The notes beneath the pieces were generated by a model, which made no database searches, had not been told where the DNA came from, and saw only the letters and a program-made list of their open reading frames with translations. Of a DNA stretch of 64,000 bases, positions 28,297-37,273 are shown piece by piece. The stretch is from Parapedobacter pyrenivorans (GTDB taxonomy: Bacteria; Bacteroidota; Bacteroidia; Sphingobacteriales; Sphingobacteriaceae). The position numbers and the translations under genes are program-made. The stretch covers positions 670,718 to 734,717 of the forward strand of contig NZ_BMER01000001.1 in assembly GCF_014636865.1 (NCBI RefSeq). Direction: 5' to 3'. The stretch's first letter is position 1, and the number at the start of each line of letters is the position of its first letter.

Positions 28297-31284
28297 TTAG
28301 AAATTCACGGATAGGGTAAAATTGTAAGATCTGGCTGTCGGTACGGAATAGGCGTACACCCCTTGGGAACCATTGGAAGAACCAAAGCTGCTTACTTCTG
28401 GATCGGATCCCGTAAAATTCGGAGCATAAATCCATAAATTCCTGCCGGTCGCGGCGAGGGACACTGCACTAAACGGCGTCCTACTGATCCATTTTTCAGG
28501 AAACTGATATCGGATAGACGCATTGCGCAGCTTCAGGAAAGTTCCATCCTGTATGATGGATTCGTAAATCAGATTCAGCCGTTGGTAGTAATCTTGTGCC
28601 TGTACTTCTACCGTATTCGGCTGGTTGTCCACAACGCTTATTCCCGGTATCACGCGCGGCTCTCGGTTTTCTGTCACCTTGGGTGTCCCGTAGAAAAATC
28701 CGTACCGCTCATCCGAATTGAAGATATCGCCGCCCTTTTTGAAATCAAAGAAGAAATCAAAAGAAAGGTTGCGGTACCTGAAATTATTCGTTATGCCGGC
28801 CAGCCATTTTGGCTGTATGTTACCGATCATCTGCAATTCGTTGCTAACCATGGGTAGTCCACCTGCATCGATAAGGATTTCATTTGCTTCATTCCGGCTG
28901 TAGCCATAGTTATAGAACGCCCCGTAAGGCTGGTTGAGGAAAGCCCATGTTTCGCCGATCTGCAGCCGATCCTGGTCGCCATATATCCGGGTTACGTTAT
29001 TCCTTATCCGCGAGAAGTTAACGGTCATATCCCATGAAAAATTTGCGTTTTTAATAGGTGATCCGTTGACGATCAATTCAATGCCCTTGTTGGTCATATC
29101 ACCTGCATTGAGTGTCGTGGAACTATAGCCCGTTGCCGGCGAGATCGGAATATTCGACGTCAGCAATTCCACATGATTTCGATTGAAATAGCTAAACTCA
29201 AAACCCAATCTAGTCTTCAGGAATTGCATTTCAAGGCCAACCTCATATTCCTTCGTCTTTTCGTTTACCAAACTATTGTTGCCCAGGGTGTTGCCCATCA
29301 GAAAACCGCTCCGGTTGTTGAACGGGAAATTACCAGCAATCTGGAAAGGCGTTTGTAGGCTATACGGGCCGATGTTATCGTTGCCCACTATGGAATAGGA
29401 GGCCCTAAGCTTACCGAACGTGATGGCCGGTACATCCAGCAGTTCCGAAAACACGAACGAAGAAGACATCGAACCATAAGGGTAATACCGATTGCCGACG
29501 TTCAAGACCGAGCTACCATCATAGCGGCCGGTCAGGGAAAGGTTGAGGAAGCGCCTGAATTCGATATTGGCCTGCGAATAAAATCCGACTTTTCGCTGGA
29601 GGTAGTGGCTTTCCGTGCTGACCTGCCGTTCGGAATTGCTGACATTTTTAAAGTCCTCGATGGTCAGCCCGGTTCCTTCGATCTGATAATTCTGGCTGTA
29701 GGTGGATAATATGTTGTTTCCCAGCATCAGGCTGATATCCCAATCCTCACCAAATTGCTTCCGGGCCTCAACGATAAGGTCGTGATTGAACTGGCGGAAG
29801 TTGTTGTTGCGATCGCGGATCACACCGAGTGTCTGCAAGGTATTGCTCCGCGCTTCATAGTACTTGGTCTGTTCCGCAAAAATATCCGCACCGATGCGTT
29901 CGGTAACCGTTAACCAAGTGAATGGTTTGTATGTGAACGTGGCGACCGGGAGGAACCGATGGACAATCGACTCATTATTGATATGATTCAACACCCAGTA
30001 CGGATTATTCCTGGAGAAACGGAAAACCCGCTGGTTGCCGTTTTCGTCTAGGTAAGGTAACGGATTCCAGGTCCGGGGAGCTGTATAGATCGTCCACAAT
30101 GGGCTTTCCAGCCCGTGACCTTCCGGCACCCGGTCTGAGGACGACGTGGTATAGTTCAGTTGGATGGTACTCGACAGCTTTTCGGAGATCTCAGTCGTGT
30201 ATTTCGCAAACATGGCATGCCGGTCGTAGGCAGACTCGGGCACCACGCCTCCCTGATTGACAAACGAATAGGATAGGAAATAATTGGATCGCGCACTTCC
30301 CCCATCGATGCTCAACGAATTGGTTGCGGTCTTTCCCGTCCGGAAAAATTCTTCCATCGGGTTTTTATTATACGTGACTAGGCCGCTGGCCAGGAGTTCC
30401 GCGATTGGCGGCCCCCAAACGGTACTTGTCTTTCGCTCATCGCCGTCATAATATTCCCCGCGATCTCCCAGCGCATATTTTTCTTGTACCTCAGGGAGGA
30501 TCGGATTTTCCAATGAGTACTGGGAAGTAAACGAAATAGTAGGTTTGCGATCCTTCGACCCATTTTTTGTAGTAATCATCACCACGCCCCGCGCGGCTTT
30601 CGAACCATATAATGCAGCGGCAGCCGACCCTTTCAACACGTTGATGGACTCAATAATAGCTGGGTCGATATCGGAAATACGGCTTATCCCTGCTCCGGGT
30701 CCGGCATTGCCGCCCTCATCATTGTTTATGGGGACACCGTCCAGCACGATCAGTGCTTCATTCTCCCCCAATAACGAACTGGTGCCACGGATAACGATGC
30801 GTGACGAACTTCCCGGCTGGCCACTGGATGACGTAATCTGGACACCCGATACTTTGCCGGTAAGCGCATTCAGTACATTCGGTTCTTTTGAATTCGCAAC
30901 GGATTCACCGCTGACCTGCTGGGTGCTATAAGTGAGCTGTCTTCGCTCCCTTCTTATCCCAAGGGCAGTTACCACTACCTCATCCAGATCGGTCGATTCG
31001 CCAATCAGGCGAATCTCATAATCATCTCGGTTGTCGATAGAAAATGTGGCTGGCTGATAACCCACCGAAGTGACCGAAACGGTACTACCGACATTACTGA
31101 CCAACGAAAACATGCCTTCTTCATCGGTTTGACTCGTCGCCGAAGTGCCCAGAACCTGTATGGTCACCGATGCAATCGGAATTCCATCTTCCGACATTAC
31201 TTTGCCGGTAATGGTCTTCTGTTGGCTATAGGCAATCGAGCAACAAACCGCACAAAATAAGATAAGTGAAGTGATTCTTTTCAT
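28297..31284 (-). CDS. SusC/RagA family TonB-linked outer membrane transporter (locus 3)
   Basis: A 995-aa protein with a signal peptide, a carboxypeptidase-regulatory-like domain (GKVMSEDGIPIASVTIQVLG), a TonB box region (LDEVVVTALGI), the plug (GKVSGVQITSSSGQPGSSSR, SAAAALYGSKAARGVVMITTK-like) and a barrel ending in NFTLSVNF. The TALGI form of the box differs from the VGYQ/IGYQ form of loci 1 and 2, so it is a different SusC lineage. It heads the operon susC-susD-DUF885-DUF885-S9. Confidence 0.96.
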   Translation of the reverse strand: MKRITSLILFCAVCCSIAYSQQKTITGKVMSEDGIPIASVTIQVLGTSATSQTDEEGMFSLVSNVGSTVSVTSVGYQPATFSIDNRDDYEIRLIGESTDLDEVVVTALGIRRERRQLTYSTQQVSGESVANSKEPNVLNALTGKVSGVQITSSSGQPGSSSRIVIRGTSSLLGENEALIVLDGVPINNDEGGNAGPGAGISRISDIDPAIIESINVLKGSAAAALYGSKAARGVVMITTKNGSKDRKPTISFTSQYSLENPILPEVQEKYALGDRGEYYDGDERKTSTVWGPPIAELLASGLVTYNKNPMEEFFRTGKTATNSLSIDGGSARSNYFLSYSFVNQGGVVPESAYDRHAMFAKYTTEISEKLSSTIQLNYTTSSSDRVPEGHGLESPLWTIYTAPRTWNPLPYLDENGNQRVFRFSRNNPYWVLNHINNESIVHRFLPVATFTYKPFTWLTVTERIGADIFAEQTKYYEARSNTLQTLGVIRDRNNNFRQFNHDLIVEARKQFGEDWDISLMLGNNILSTYSQNYQIEGTGLTIEDFKNVSNSERQVSTESHYLQRKVGFYSQANIEFRRFLNLSLTGRYDGSSVLNVGNRYYPYGSMSSSFVFSELLDVPAITFGKLRASYSIVGNDNIGPYSLQTPFQIAGNFPFNNRSGFLMGNTLGNNSLVNEKTKEYEVGLEMQFLKTRLGFEFSYFNRNHVELLTSNIPISPATGYSSTTLNAGDMTNKGIELIVNGSPIKNANFSWDMTVNFSRIRNNVTRIYGDQDRLQIGETWAFLNQPYGAFYNYGYSRNEANEILIDAGGLPMVSNELQMIGNIQPKWLAGITNNFRYRNLSFDFFFDFKKGGDIFNSDERYGFFYGTPKVTENREPRVIPGISVVDNQPNTVEVQAQDYYQRLNLIYESIIQDGTFLKLRNASIRYQFPEKWISRTPFSAVSLAATGRNLWIYAPNFTGSDPEVSSFGSSNGSQGVYAYSVPTARSYNFTLSVNF

Positions 31285-31420
31285 AATTTTTTGGATTCAT
31301 TTTGTAACGTCAGTAAACATTGAAAAATTAACTCGCCTTGCGTCACGTTCGAAAGTGACCATAGTTAAATCCCGGCCTCGTTTAATAATTGAATAATTGG
31401 TTGAAAATGTCAAAAAGACA

Positions 31421-31443
31421 CCCACTATTGCAAATATAGTGGG
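31421..31443. repeat. Inverted repeat over the -7 box of locus 3
   Basis: CCCACTAT (31421-31428) and ATAGTGGG (31436-31443) are perfect 8-bp arms around a 7-nt spacer, and pairing can extend outward with one bulged G. The repeat covers the TATATTTG box and the likely transcription start of susC. It could bind a repressor. The other copies of the promoter do not have it. Confidence 0.6.
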
Positions 31444-31495
31444 GTGTATAGGACGAGCCTAACCGCATATTGGCGGATACAAACCGTAATTTAAC
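31431..31495 (-). promoter_or_regulatory. Promoter and shared 37-bp operator-like element of locus 3
   Basis: On the minus strand TATATTTG (31431-31438) is a full -7 match. Exactly 20 bp upstream begins the 37-bp element (31459-31495), with GTTAAATTACGG and CCGCCAATATGCGGTTAG on the minus strand. CCGC-N6-GCGG within it is a small palindrome (31463-31476). The leader to susC is about 140 nt. Confidence 0.72.
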
Positions 31496-31531
31496 TCAAT
31501 ATATTCGACCTTGGGAAATGCGGCTGAATAT

Positions 31532-31560
31532 AAAAAAGGTCGACGTAGCCGCCAACCTTT
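31532..31560 (-). terminator. Rho-independent-type terminator after the APC permease gene
   Basis: On the minus strand AAAGGT pairs with ACCTTT, with further pairing inside (including GU pairs) around a short loop, followed by a run of T. It begins about 20 nt after the permease stop codon. Confidence 0.7.
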
Positions 31561-31581
31561 GGTTATTTCGTTTGCCCTGCA

Positions 31582-33003
31582 CTATGAGTTTTCAGGCATC
31601 GATTTTTTACGAATCAAATAATATACTGGAATACCTAATAATGCAATGATGATTCCCGGCCATGTATAATTAGGCTTGTAAATAGTCATCAACACGATAA
31701 ATGAAATACCCATCACGATGTAAATCATGGGCAATACCGGATAGCCAAAAGCCTTATACGGCCGCGGTATATCCGGCCGTGACTTACGCAATCGGAAAAT
31801 ACCGATTATAGCCAGTACGTAAAAGATAACCACCACACTGGAAATCATGTCCAACAGATCGCCATACTTGCCGCTTAAACACCATAATGATGCAAAAATA
31901 CACTGCAACCAAAGGGCCACGCCCGGAACGGCAGATTTATTGAGCCGCCCTACTTTCTTGAAGAAAAGCCCATCCTGAGCCATCGAATAGTAAACCCTCG
32001 CACCAGCCATAATCAGTCCATTGTTGCATCCGAAAGTGGAAACCATGATCATCACGGCAATGATGATAATACCGACAGTACCGAAGATTTCCTGCGCGGC
32101 TGTCATCGCTACCCGATCTTTATCGGATGCCGCCATCTGTTCCATCGTCAGTACACCGGTGTACATGAGGTTGGTGAGCAGATAAACAACGGTGACAATG
32201 ATGGTACCCAAAGCTAAGCTGAGCCCCACATTCCGGCTTGGGTTTTTGATCTCTCCGGCCACAGACGACGATGCATGCCACGAGTCGCTGCTAAATATGG
32301 CACCCACCATACCCGCGGCGATAGCTCCTAATGCCGCAAATGTCGTGTAGTCGGCCAACGAGCCATCTGCATTCAGCCTCCGAAGATTCCACGCATCGCC
32401 CGATAGCCAATTGGCTTGCCATACCTCGCCATTGAAGGCAAATAGGCCGAAAAGGACCAATCCCGAAAGACTAACAATTTTTACAACAGTGATGGACGTC
32501 TGCACGGCCTTACCGCTGTTGACCCCGCGGGTATTGACAATCGTAAGCAGCAAAATAACCACAATGGAAACCAGCTGGGCAGACGACAGCTGTAAAAAGC
32601 CGAGGTCCATCAGGATGACGTCTTCATCCAGCAGTGGGAGGAGATAAGCCGTAAACTTGGCGAAGGCCACCCCCACCGCAGCGATCGTAGCGGTTTGAAT
32701 AACGGTAAAAAAAGTCCAACCAAAAACGAAGCTGACAAGGGGATTGTAGGCTTCCCGTAAGTAAATGTACTGACCTCCGGCTTTAGGGAACATGGCACTC
32801 AGCTCTCCATAGCTCAATGCGGCGGTCAGCGTCATGAATCCAGTAATCAACCATACGGCCATCAGCCAACCAGCGCTGCCTGTATTGCGTGCAATATCCG
32901 CGCTAACGATAAAAATCCCAGAACCGATCATACTCCCCGCCACCAGCATCGTGGCATCCATCAGCCCCAATGATGACTTAAATCCACTAGTTGTCGTACC
33001 CAT
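31582..33003 (-). CDS. APC-superfamily amino-acid permease
   Basis: A 473-aa protein of about 12 membrane segments. It opens with LMDATMLVAGSMIGSGIFIV, the conserved TM1 glycine motif of amino acid-polyamine-organocation carriers. LSYGELSAMFPKAGGQYIYL is also typical, and the C-terminal RPDIPRPYKAFGYPVLP loop is characteristic of the LAT/SteT branch. It moves amino acids across the inner membrane by antiport or proton symport. It lies 23 bp after the third DUF885 gene. Cleavage products are therefore probably taken up by this carrier. Confidence 0.93.
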   Translation of the reverse strand: MGTTTSGFKSSLGLMDATMLVAGSMIGSGIFIVSADIARNTGSAGWLMAVWLITGFMTLTAALSYGELSAMFPKAGGQYIYLREAYNPLVSFVFGWTFFTVIQTATIAAVGVAFAKFTAYLLPLLDEDVILMDLGFLQLSSAQLVSIVVILLLTIVNTRGVNSGKAVQTSITVVKIVSLSGLVLFGLFAFNGEVWQANWLSGDAWNLRRLNADGSLADYTTFAALGAIAAGMVGAIFSSDSWHASSSVAGEIKNPSRNVGLSLALGTIIVTVVYLLTNLMYTGVLTMEQMAASDKDRVAMTAAQEIFGTVGIIIIAVMIMVSTFGCNNGLIMAGARVYYSMAQDGLFFKKVGRLNKSAVPGVALWLQCIFASLWCLSGKYGDLLDMISSVVVIFYVLAIIGIFRLRKSRPDIPRPYKAFGYPVLPMIYIVMGISFIVLMTIYKPNYTWPGIIIALLGIPVYYLIRKKSMPENS

Positions 33004-33026
33004 CGTAATTTGCCTTGATTGTTAGA

Positions 33027-34808
33027 TCAGTTAAAGTCATAAAACTTCCAGTTCGGTTCATAATCTCGTTTCAGCTTTTGGTTGGTCAACGTGGCATGCA
33101 CCATTTCCATAGGCAGATAATTTTCTTTGATGACCGCCTCATGGAACGCCTTGAAAGTCATTTTTCCACTATCTACCAGTTCTTTTTTGATACTGTAGAG
33201 CTGTAATCCGCCAACGAGGTATGCCAATTGGTACAATGGACTGTAATTGGCCTCAAACGAGCGCTTCACTTCGCCATGTGCATTGGCGGGTTCATGCCCT
33301 ACACGGTTTACCAAGTAGTCGATACATTGTTGTGGGGTCCATTCGCCGAGATGGTATTTGATGGAAAAGGTTATGCGGGCGCACCGGTGCATCCGCCAGA
33401 ATAGCATGCCGATGCGCTCTTCCGGTGTTTTGGCAAATCCCTTATTATATAGGAGTAATTCCCAATAGAGGGTCCATCCCTCCGTCCAAAACGGTGTGTT
33501 GAATGCTTCACGGCGATACGTTTTATACCGGCTATTCATGAAATATTGCAGGTGATGCCCCGGTACCAATTCATGTTGCACTGTACCACGGGAGAAGTAA
33601 GGGTTATTGCCACGCATGCTCATCAACTTCTGGTCATGCGACATCGTGTTGGTGGGGTAAGAGACACTAATCTCCCGACCGCCGGTAAAGAATGGATTTA
33701 CCAGCTGCCTTTCGGGCGTCATCATGATCATGCCCCAGGTTTCCTCGGCAAGTGGCGGCAAATCCATCAGTTCATGCTGTTTGATGAATTGCATTGCGTC
33801 GTCATTGAGCTTAATGATCAATTCGGGCTGTTTGCCGGGCGCCACATAGCTATTCTTTACTTTTTCCTGCGCGGCTTTCCAATCATCTCCAAAACCCATC
33901 TCACGGGAAGCCTTTAGCAATTCCGCCTCGCACCAAGCAAACTCCTTATCCGCGAGTTCCAGTAGCTCATCCGCCGTATAAGCGATCAGTTCTTCCTGCA
34001 ATTGGCGATTGAGTTCTTCACGCCCGATGGGCTGCCCAGCAATATTGCTGCCATCGTCGAATACCTTTGCATCACTTTTCGAACGGATGACCTTCAAATA
34101 GCTATCTAGCGCTTCATCAAGTGCCTTATAAGGCTCGGGTACCCACCACGTAAACAACGGATCGTAGCCGTTATAAAAATCGTAGGCACTTTTCAGGCGA
34201 GACTTCAGTCCTTCCAGTACACCGGCCAAAAAGGTCGCGTCGTTTTGGTCGATTTTATCCAATTTTTCCACGGCATCTCTGGCCACCTCCAATGCTGCCA
34301 GTGCATCGTCCAGCTGCTGAGCAAAGGCAGCACCGTCTACACTCGTACCCCGGCGGCGCTTCGCTTCAACATCATAGATGGTTTCGGAAAAAGGAATATA
34401 TTGCTCAACACGCCGGTATTGCACCGCTTCTTCTTCAAGATCTTTGAGACTGGCCTCGATTTTCCGCTTTAACAGCACATAGTCGACCTGCCCATGGATA
34501 CTCATGCCATCGAAGTCCAGTCGATTCAGCTTATCGAGGTATTCGTTATCCAATTTAAGCATCCTCTCCCGTTGTTCGGGCGAATTGGCTGAAGAACTCC
34601 CCCAACGACTATATCCACCTGATGACATGGGGCCATAGAAATAGGCGATGGCCCGTGTATCTTGGCCATATTGTACCACCAAGCCCGACACTTCGCTCGC
34701 CTGCTCGTATAAGCTGGTTAATTGGGTCGTTTGCTGCGCAACCGCAAAAGCAGGAATAAAAATCCCATAGCATAATGCGGCAAACGTATTTCGTAACTTA
34801 CATGTCAT
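33027..34808 (-). CDS. DUF885-family putative metallopeptidase, secreted (third copy)
   Basis: A 593-aa protein. I chose the ATG at 34808; a TTG three codons upstream also opens the frame. The signal peptide ends near FAVAQQ. DUF885 landmarks are FYNGYDPLFTWW, SMRGNNPYFSRGTVQHE, HELVPGHHLQYFM and EGWTLYWELLLYN. It is the first gene of a two-gene unit with the APC permease. It shows long, clear similarity to the two locus 3 copies, suggesting duplication. Confidence 0.88.
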   Translation of the reverse strand: MTCKLRNTFAALCYGIFIPAFAVAQQTTQLTSLYEQASEVSGLVVQYGQDTRAIAYFYGPMSSGGYSRWGSSSANSPEQRERMLKLDNEYLDKLNRLDFDGMSIHGQVDYVLLKRKIEASLKDLEEEAVQYRRVEQYIPFSETIYDVEAKRRRGTSVDGAAFAQQLDDALAALEVARDAVEKLDKIDQNDATFLAGVLEGLKSRLKSAYDFYNGYDPLFTWWVPEPYKALDEALDSYLKVIRSKSDAKVFDDGSNIAGQPIGREELNRQLQEELIAYTADELLELADKEFAWCEAELLKASREMGFGDDWKAAQEKVKNSYVAPGKQPELIIKLNDDAMQFIKQHELMDLPPLAEETWGMIMMTPERQLVNPFFTGGREISVSYPTNTMSHDQKLMSMRGNNPYFSRGTVQHELVPGHHLQYFMNSRYKTYRREAFNTPFWTEGWTLYWELLLYNKGFAKTPEERIGMLFWRMHRCARITFSIKYHLGEWTPQQCIDYLVNRVGHEPANAHGEVKRSFEANYSPLYQLAYLVGGLQLYSIKKELVDSGKMTFKAFHEAVIKENYLPMEMVHATLTNQKLKRDYEPNWKFYDFN

Positions 34809-34880
34809 AATGAACAATTTAAAAATAGCCGCTCCGAATCAAAAAGCAACAGGTTTACTAAAATGGGTTAGCAATTGGAG

Positions 34881-34946
34881 CAAATATAGGATAAGATACG
34901 CGAGCAAAGGTAATCACATATTAACTTATCATGCCCCGATTTGAGC
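34881..34946 (-). promoter_or_regulatory. Promoter and weaker copy of the shared element before DUF885-permease
   Basis: The minus strand has TATATTTG at 34881-34888. Starting 21 bp upstream (34910-34946) is a sequence matching the proximal 16 bases of the locus 1 element at 13 positions, including the block GTTAATATG. The distal half is poorly kept. A second -7-like box, TACCTTTG, lies at 34905-34912 and would be an alternative. Confidence 0.45.
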
Positions 34947-34988
34947 AAGGCATGTAACATCGTTATGGCATAAGGAATGAGTTGCCGC

Positions 34989-35927
34989 TTACCCGGCCAC
35001 CGATTCGTATGCCAAAAGTGCGGCTGCCAAATCTTCAATGGCCAGCCCTGCTGATTTGAAGAGTGTGATTTCGTTTGGGGTGATTCTACCGATATGTGCT
35101 CGCTTGCATAGCGCTACGATATCAGCTTGTACATCCTTAGGATCGAATACGCCATTGGCAATCGGGATAGCGAGTTCGCCGGTTTCGTGGAGCGCGCCCT
35201 CCCGGGAATCAACAAACACATTGCTCCTACGAATAGCTTCATCATCTGCCTCCCGTGTTTTCGGCATGTGCGAGCCAATCAGGTCTAGGTGTGTACCGGG
35301 CTTCAGCCACGCGCCTTTTATTAGCGGCGACGGCGACAATGTTGCGCATGAGATCACATCGGCCTCACGTGCAGCTTCCTCCAGATTCTCAGCAACGTCT
35401 ACCGAATATCCTTCTGCTGCCAGCTGATCCACAAAGGCTTGCGATTTATGCATGTCGCGTGTCCAAACCATTATGTGTTTATACGGCCGCACCGTTGCGT
35501 GCGCTTGCACGAGGTGGTGCGCTACCTTACCACTACCTACCACCAGCAATGACGCCGCGTCCTCGCGTGCCAGATAGGAAGCCGCGAGGGCCGATGTGCA
35601 TGCTGTACGCCGCGACGTGAGCTGTGCAGCATCCAGGTGTGCCAATGGCACGCCCGTCCGAACATCCAAAAGGGTATAGCTAGCATGAATGGCGGGCAGT
35701 TTCTTATCATTGTTCGCTGGTGCCACTACCACCTGTTTGATGCCTAGGTAATCGTCATTCCAAGCGGGCATCAGAATAAGGGTATTTTCGATATCTTTAT
35801 CGGTACGGTAGAAATGATGATGACGTACCGGCATGGTGTAATTCGACAGGAACATGCGACGCAATGCATCGATCAGTAAGCTATAGTCCAACGCAGCAAC
35901 AACCTGCTCACCGGAAATGTGAATCAT
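34989..35927 (-). CDS. Ornithine cyclodeaminase / mu-crystallin family protein
   Basis: A 312-aa protein beginning at an ATG at 35927. Family features are the N-terminal MIHISGEQVVAALDYSLLID, the LTSRRTACTSALAASYLA segment, and the NAD(P)-binding turn LLVVGSGKVAHHLVQAH; ending with the FKSAGLAIEDLAAALLAYE block. Members include ornithine cyclodeaminase, alanine dehydrogenase and ketimine (pyrroline-2-carboxylate) reductases that make proline. The exact reaction cannot be told here. It lies upstream of the DUF885-permease pair on the same strand, 180 bp away, so a link with amino-acid use, possibly proline, is plausible. Confidence 0.88.
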   Translation of the reverse strand: MIHISGEQVVAALDYSLLIDALRRMFLSNYTMPVRHHHFYRTDKDIENTLILMPAWNDDYLGIKQVVVAPANNDKKLPAIHASYTLLDVRTGVPLAHLDAAQLTSRRTACTSALAASYLAREDAASLLVVGSGKVAHHLVQAHATVRPYKHIMVWTRDMHKSQAFVDQLAAEGYSVDVAENLEEAAREADVISCATLSPSPLIKGAWLKPGTHLDLIGSHMPKTREADDEAIRRSNVFVDSREGALHETGELAIPIANGVFDPKDVQADIVALCKRAHIGRITPNEITLFKSAGLAIEDLAAALLAYESVAG

Positions 35928-36041
35928 GATGGTTCAATTTCATTAAAAGGTGCCTAATCACTTTTTCGGAAAGGGTAAAGATAACCGATAAAACTGATGA
36001 AGACCACCCCAAAATTGGCCGTTTCCGACCACATTTTCACA

Positions 36042-37184
36042 TCAATCCTTCAATAATTCCCTGGATATCACCATTCGCTGGATTTCCGAGGTACCTTCGT
36101 AGATCTGGGTAATCTTGGCATCACGCATCAAGCGCTCCACATGATACTCCTTTACATAACCATATCCACCATGGATCTGCACGGCTTCCACGGTAGTTCT
36201 CATGGCCACTTCGGAGGCAAAAAGCTTGGCCATGGATGCCGCTTGGGTGTAGGGTTGTCCATTATCTTTGAGCCACGCCGCTTTAAGGCATAGCAGTCTT
36301 GCAGCTTCAATCTGCGTGGCCATGTCGGCCAGTTTGAACTGGATAGCTTGGTGCTGGGCTAGGGGCTTGCCAAATGTCTGGCGCTCTTTGGCATAGTTGA
36401 GCGCCAATTCATACGCTCCAGCGGCAATACCAAGGGCCTGCGCCGCAATACCGATACGGCCACCTTCTAGCGTTTTCATCGCGAATCTGAAGCCAAAGCC
36501 ATCCTCGCCGATTCGATTCGCCTTTGGCACCTTTACATCGTTGAATAGTAAGGAATGAGTATCTGACCCTCGAATACCCAATTTATTCTCTTTTGGCCCT
36601 ATCGTGAAACCCGCCATACCCCTTTCCACAATGAGTACGTTGATACCGTGGTGACCCTTTTTGGGATAGGTTTGCGCAATTACGAGGTAGGTAGATGCAC
36701 TACTTCCATTGGTAATCCAGTTTTTCGTCCCGTTGAGCAGGTAGTGGTCACCTTTGTCTTCCGCCGTGGTGTGCTGGGAGGTCGCATCAGATCCCGCCTC
36801 CGGCTCCGATAGACAAAAGGCCCCGATACATGCTCCGCTGGCCAAGGGCTTCAGGTATTTTTCTTTCTGCTCTTCGGTGCCATATTTTTCAAGACCATAG
36901 CAAACCAATGAATTGTTAACAGATACCACCACCGAAGCCGATGCGTCGATTTTGGATAATTCTTCCATGACCAATACGTAGGATGCTGTGTCCAATCCAG
37001 CTCCGTTGTACTTCGGGTCAACCATCATTCCCAAAAATCCCAATTCGCCCATTTTTTTTACCTGCTCGACAGGGAATTGCTGGTGTTCATCGCGCTCAAT
37101 AACACCCGGTTTCAGTTCTTGCTGGGCAAAATCACGGGCGGCATCCCGTATCATCCGTTGTTCTTCGGTGAGTTCGAATATCAT
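36042..37184 (-). CDS. Acyl-CoA dehydrogenase
   Basis: A 380-aa protein, the normal family length. It shows the FAD-binding and substrate motifs: GAFCLSEPEAGSDATSQHT, KNWITNGSSA, QTFGKPLAQHQAIQFKLADM, and the late IHGGYGYVKEYHVERLMRD with catalytic-type glutamate in YEGTSEIQRMVISREL. It resembles short-chain (butyryl-CoA) dehydrogenases. It catalyses alpha,beta-dehydrogenation of acyl-CoA with electron transfer to ETF. A TACCTTTG box lies at 37222-37229, 37 bp upstream of the start, followed by a short palindrome (AGGTAT-N5-ATACCT) in the leader. Confidence 0.95.
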   Translation of the reverse strand: MIFELTEEQRMIRDAARDFAQQELKPGVIERDEHQQFPVEQVKKMGELGFLGMMVDPKYNGAGLDTASYVLVMEELSKIDASASVVVSVNNSLVCYGLEKYGTEEQKEKYLKPLASGACIGAFCLSEPEAGSDATSQHTTAEDKGDHYLLNGTKNWITNGSSASTYLVIAQTYPKKGHHGINVLIVERGMAGFTIGPKENKLGIRGSDTHSLLFNDVKVPKANRIGEDGFGFRFAMKTLEGGRIGIAAQALGIAAGAYELALNYAKERQTFGKPLAQHQAIQFKLADMATQIEAARLLCLKAAWLKDNGQPYTQAASMAKLFASEVAMRTTVEAVQIHGGYGYVKEYHVERLMRDAKITQIYEGTSEIQRMVISRELLKD

Positions 37185-37221
37185 AACTGTGCGGTTAATA
37201 AGGTATCAGCTATACCTAAGG

Positions 37222-37229
37222 CAAAGGTA
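37222..37229 (-). promoter_or_regulatory. -7 box of the acyl-CoA dehydrogenase gene
   Basis: TACCTTTG on the minus strand. Between it and the gene lies AGGTATCAGCTATACCT-like inverted sequence (about 37201-37217) that could be an operator. Confidence 0.5.
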
Positions 37230-37273
37230 ACAAAAAAATACTATGCAAGCATAGTATTACAATCACTTTGCCG

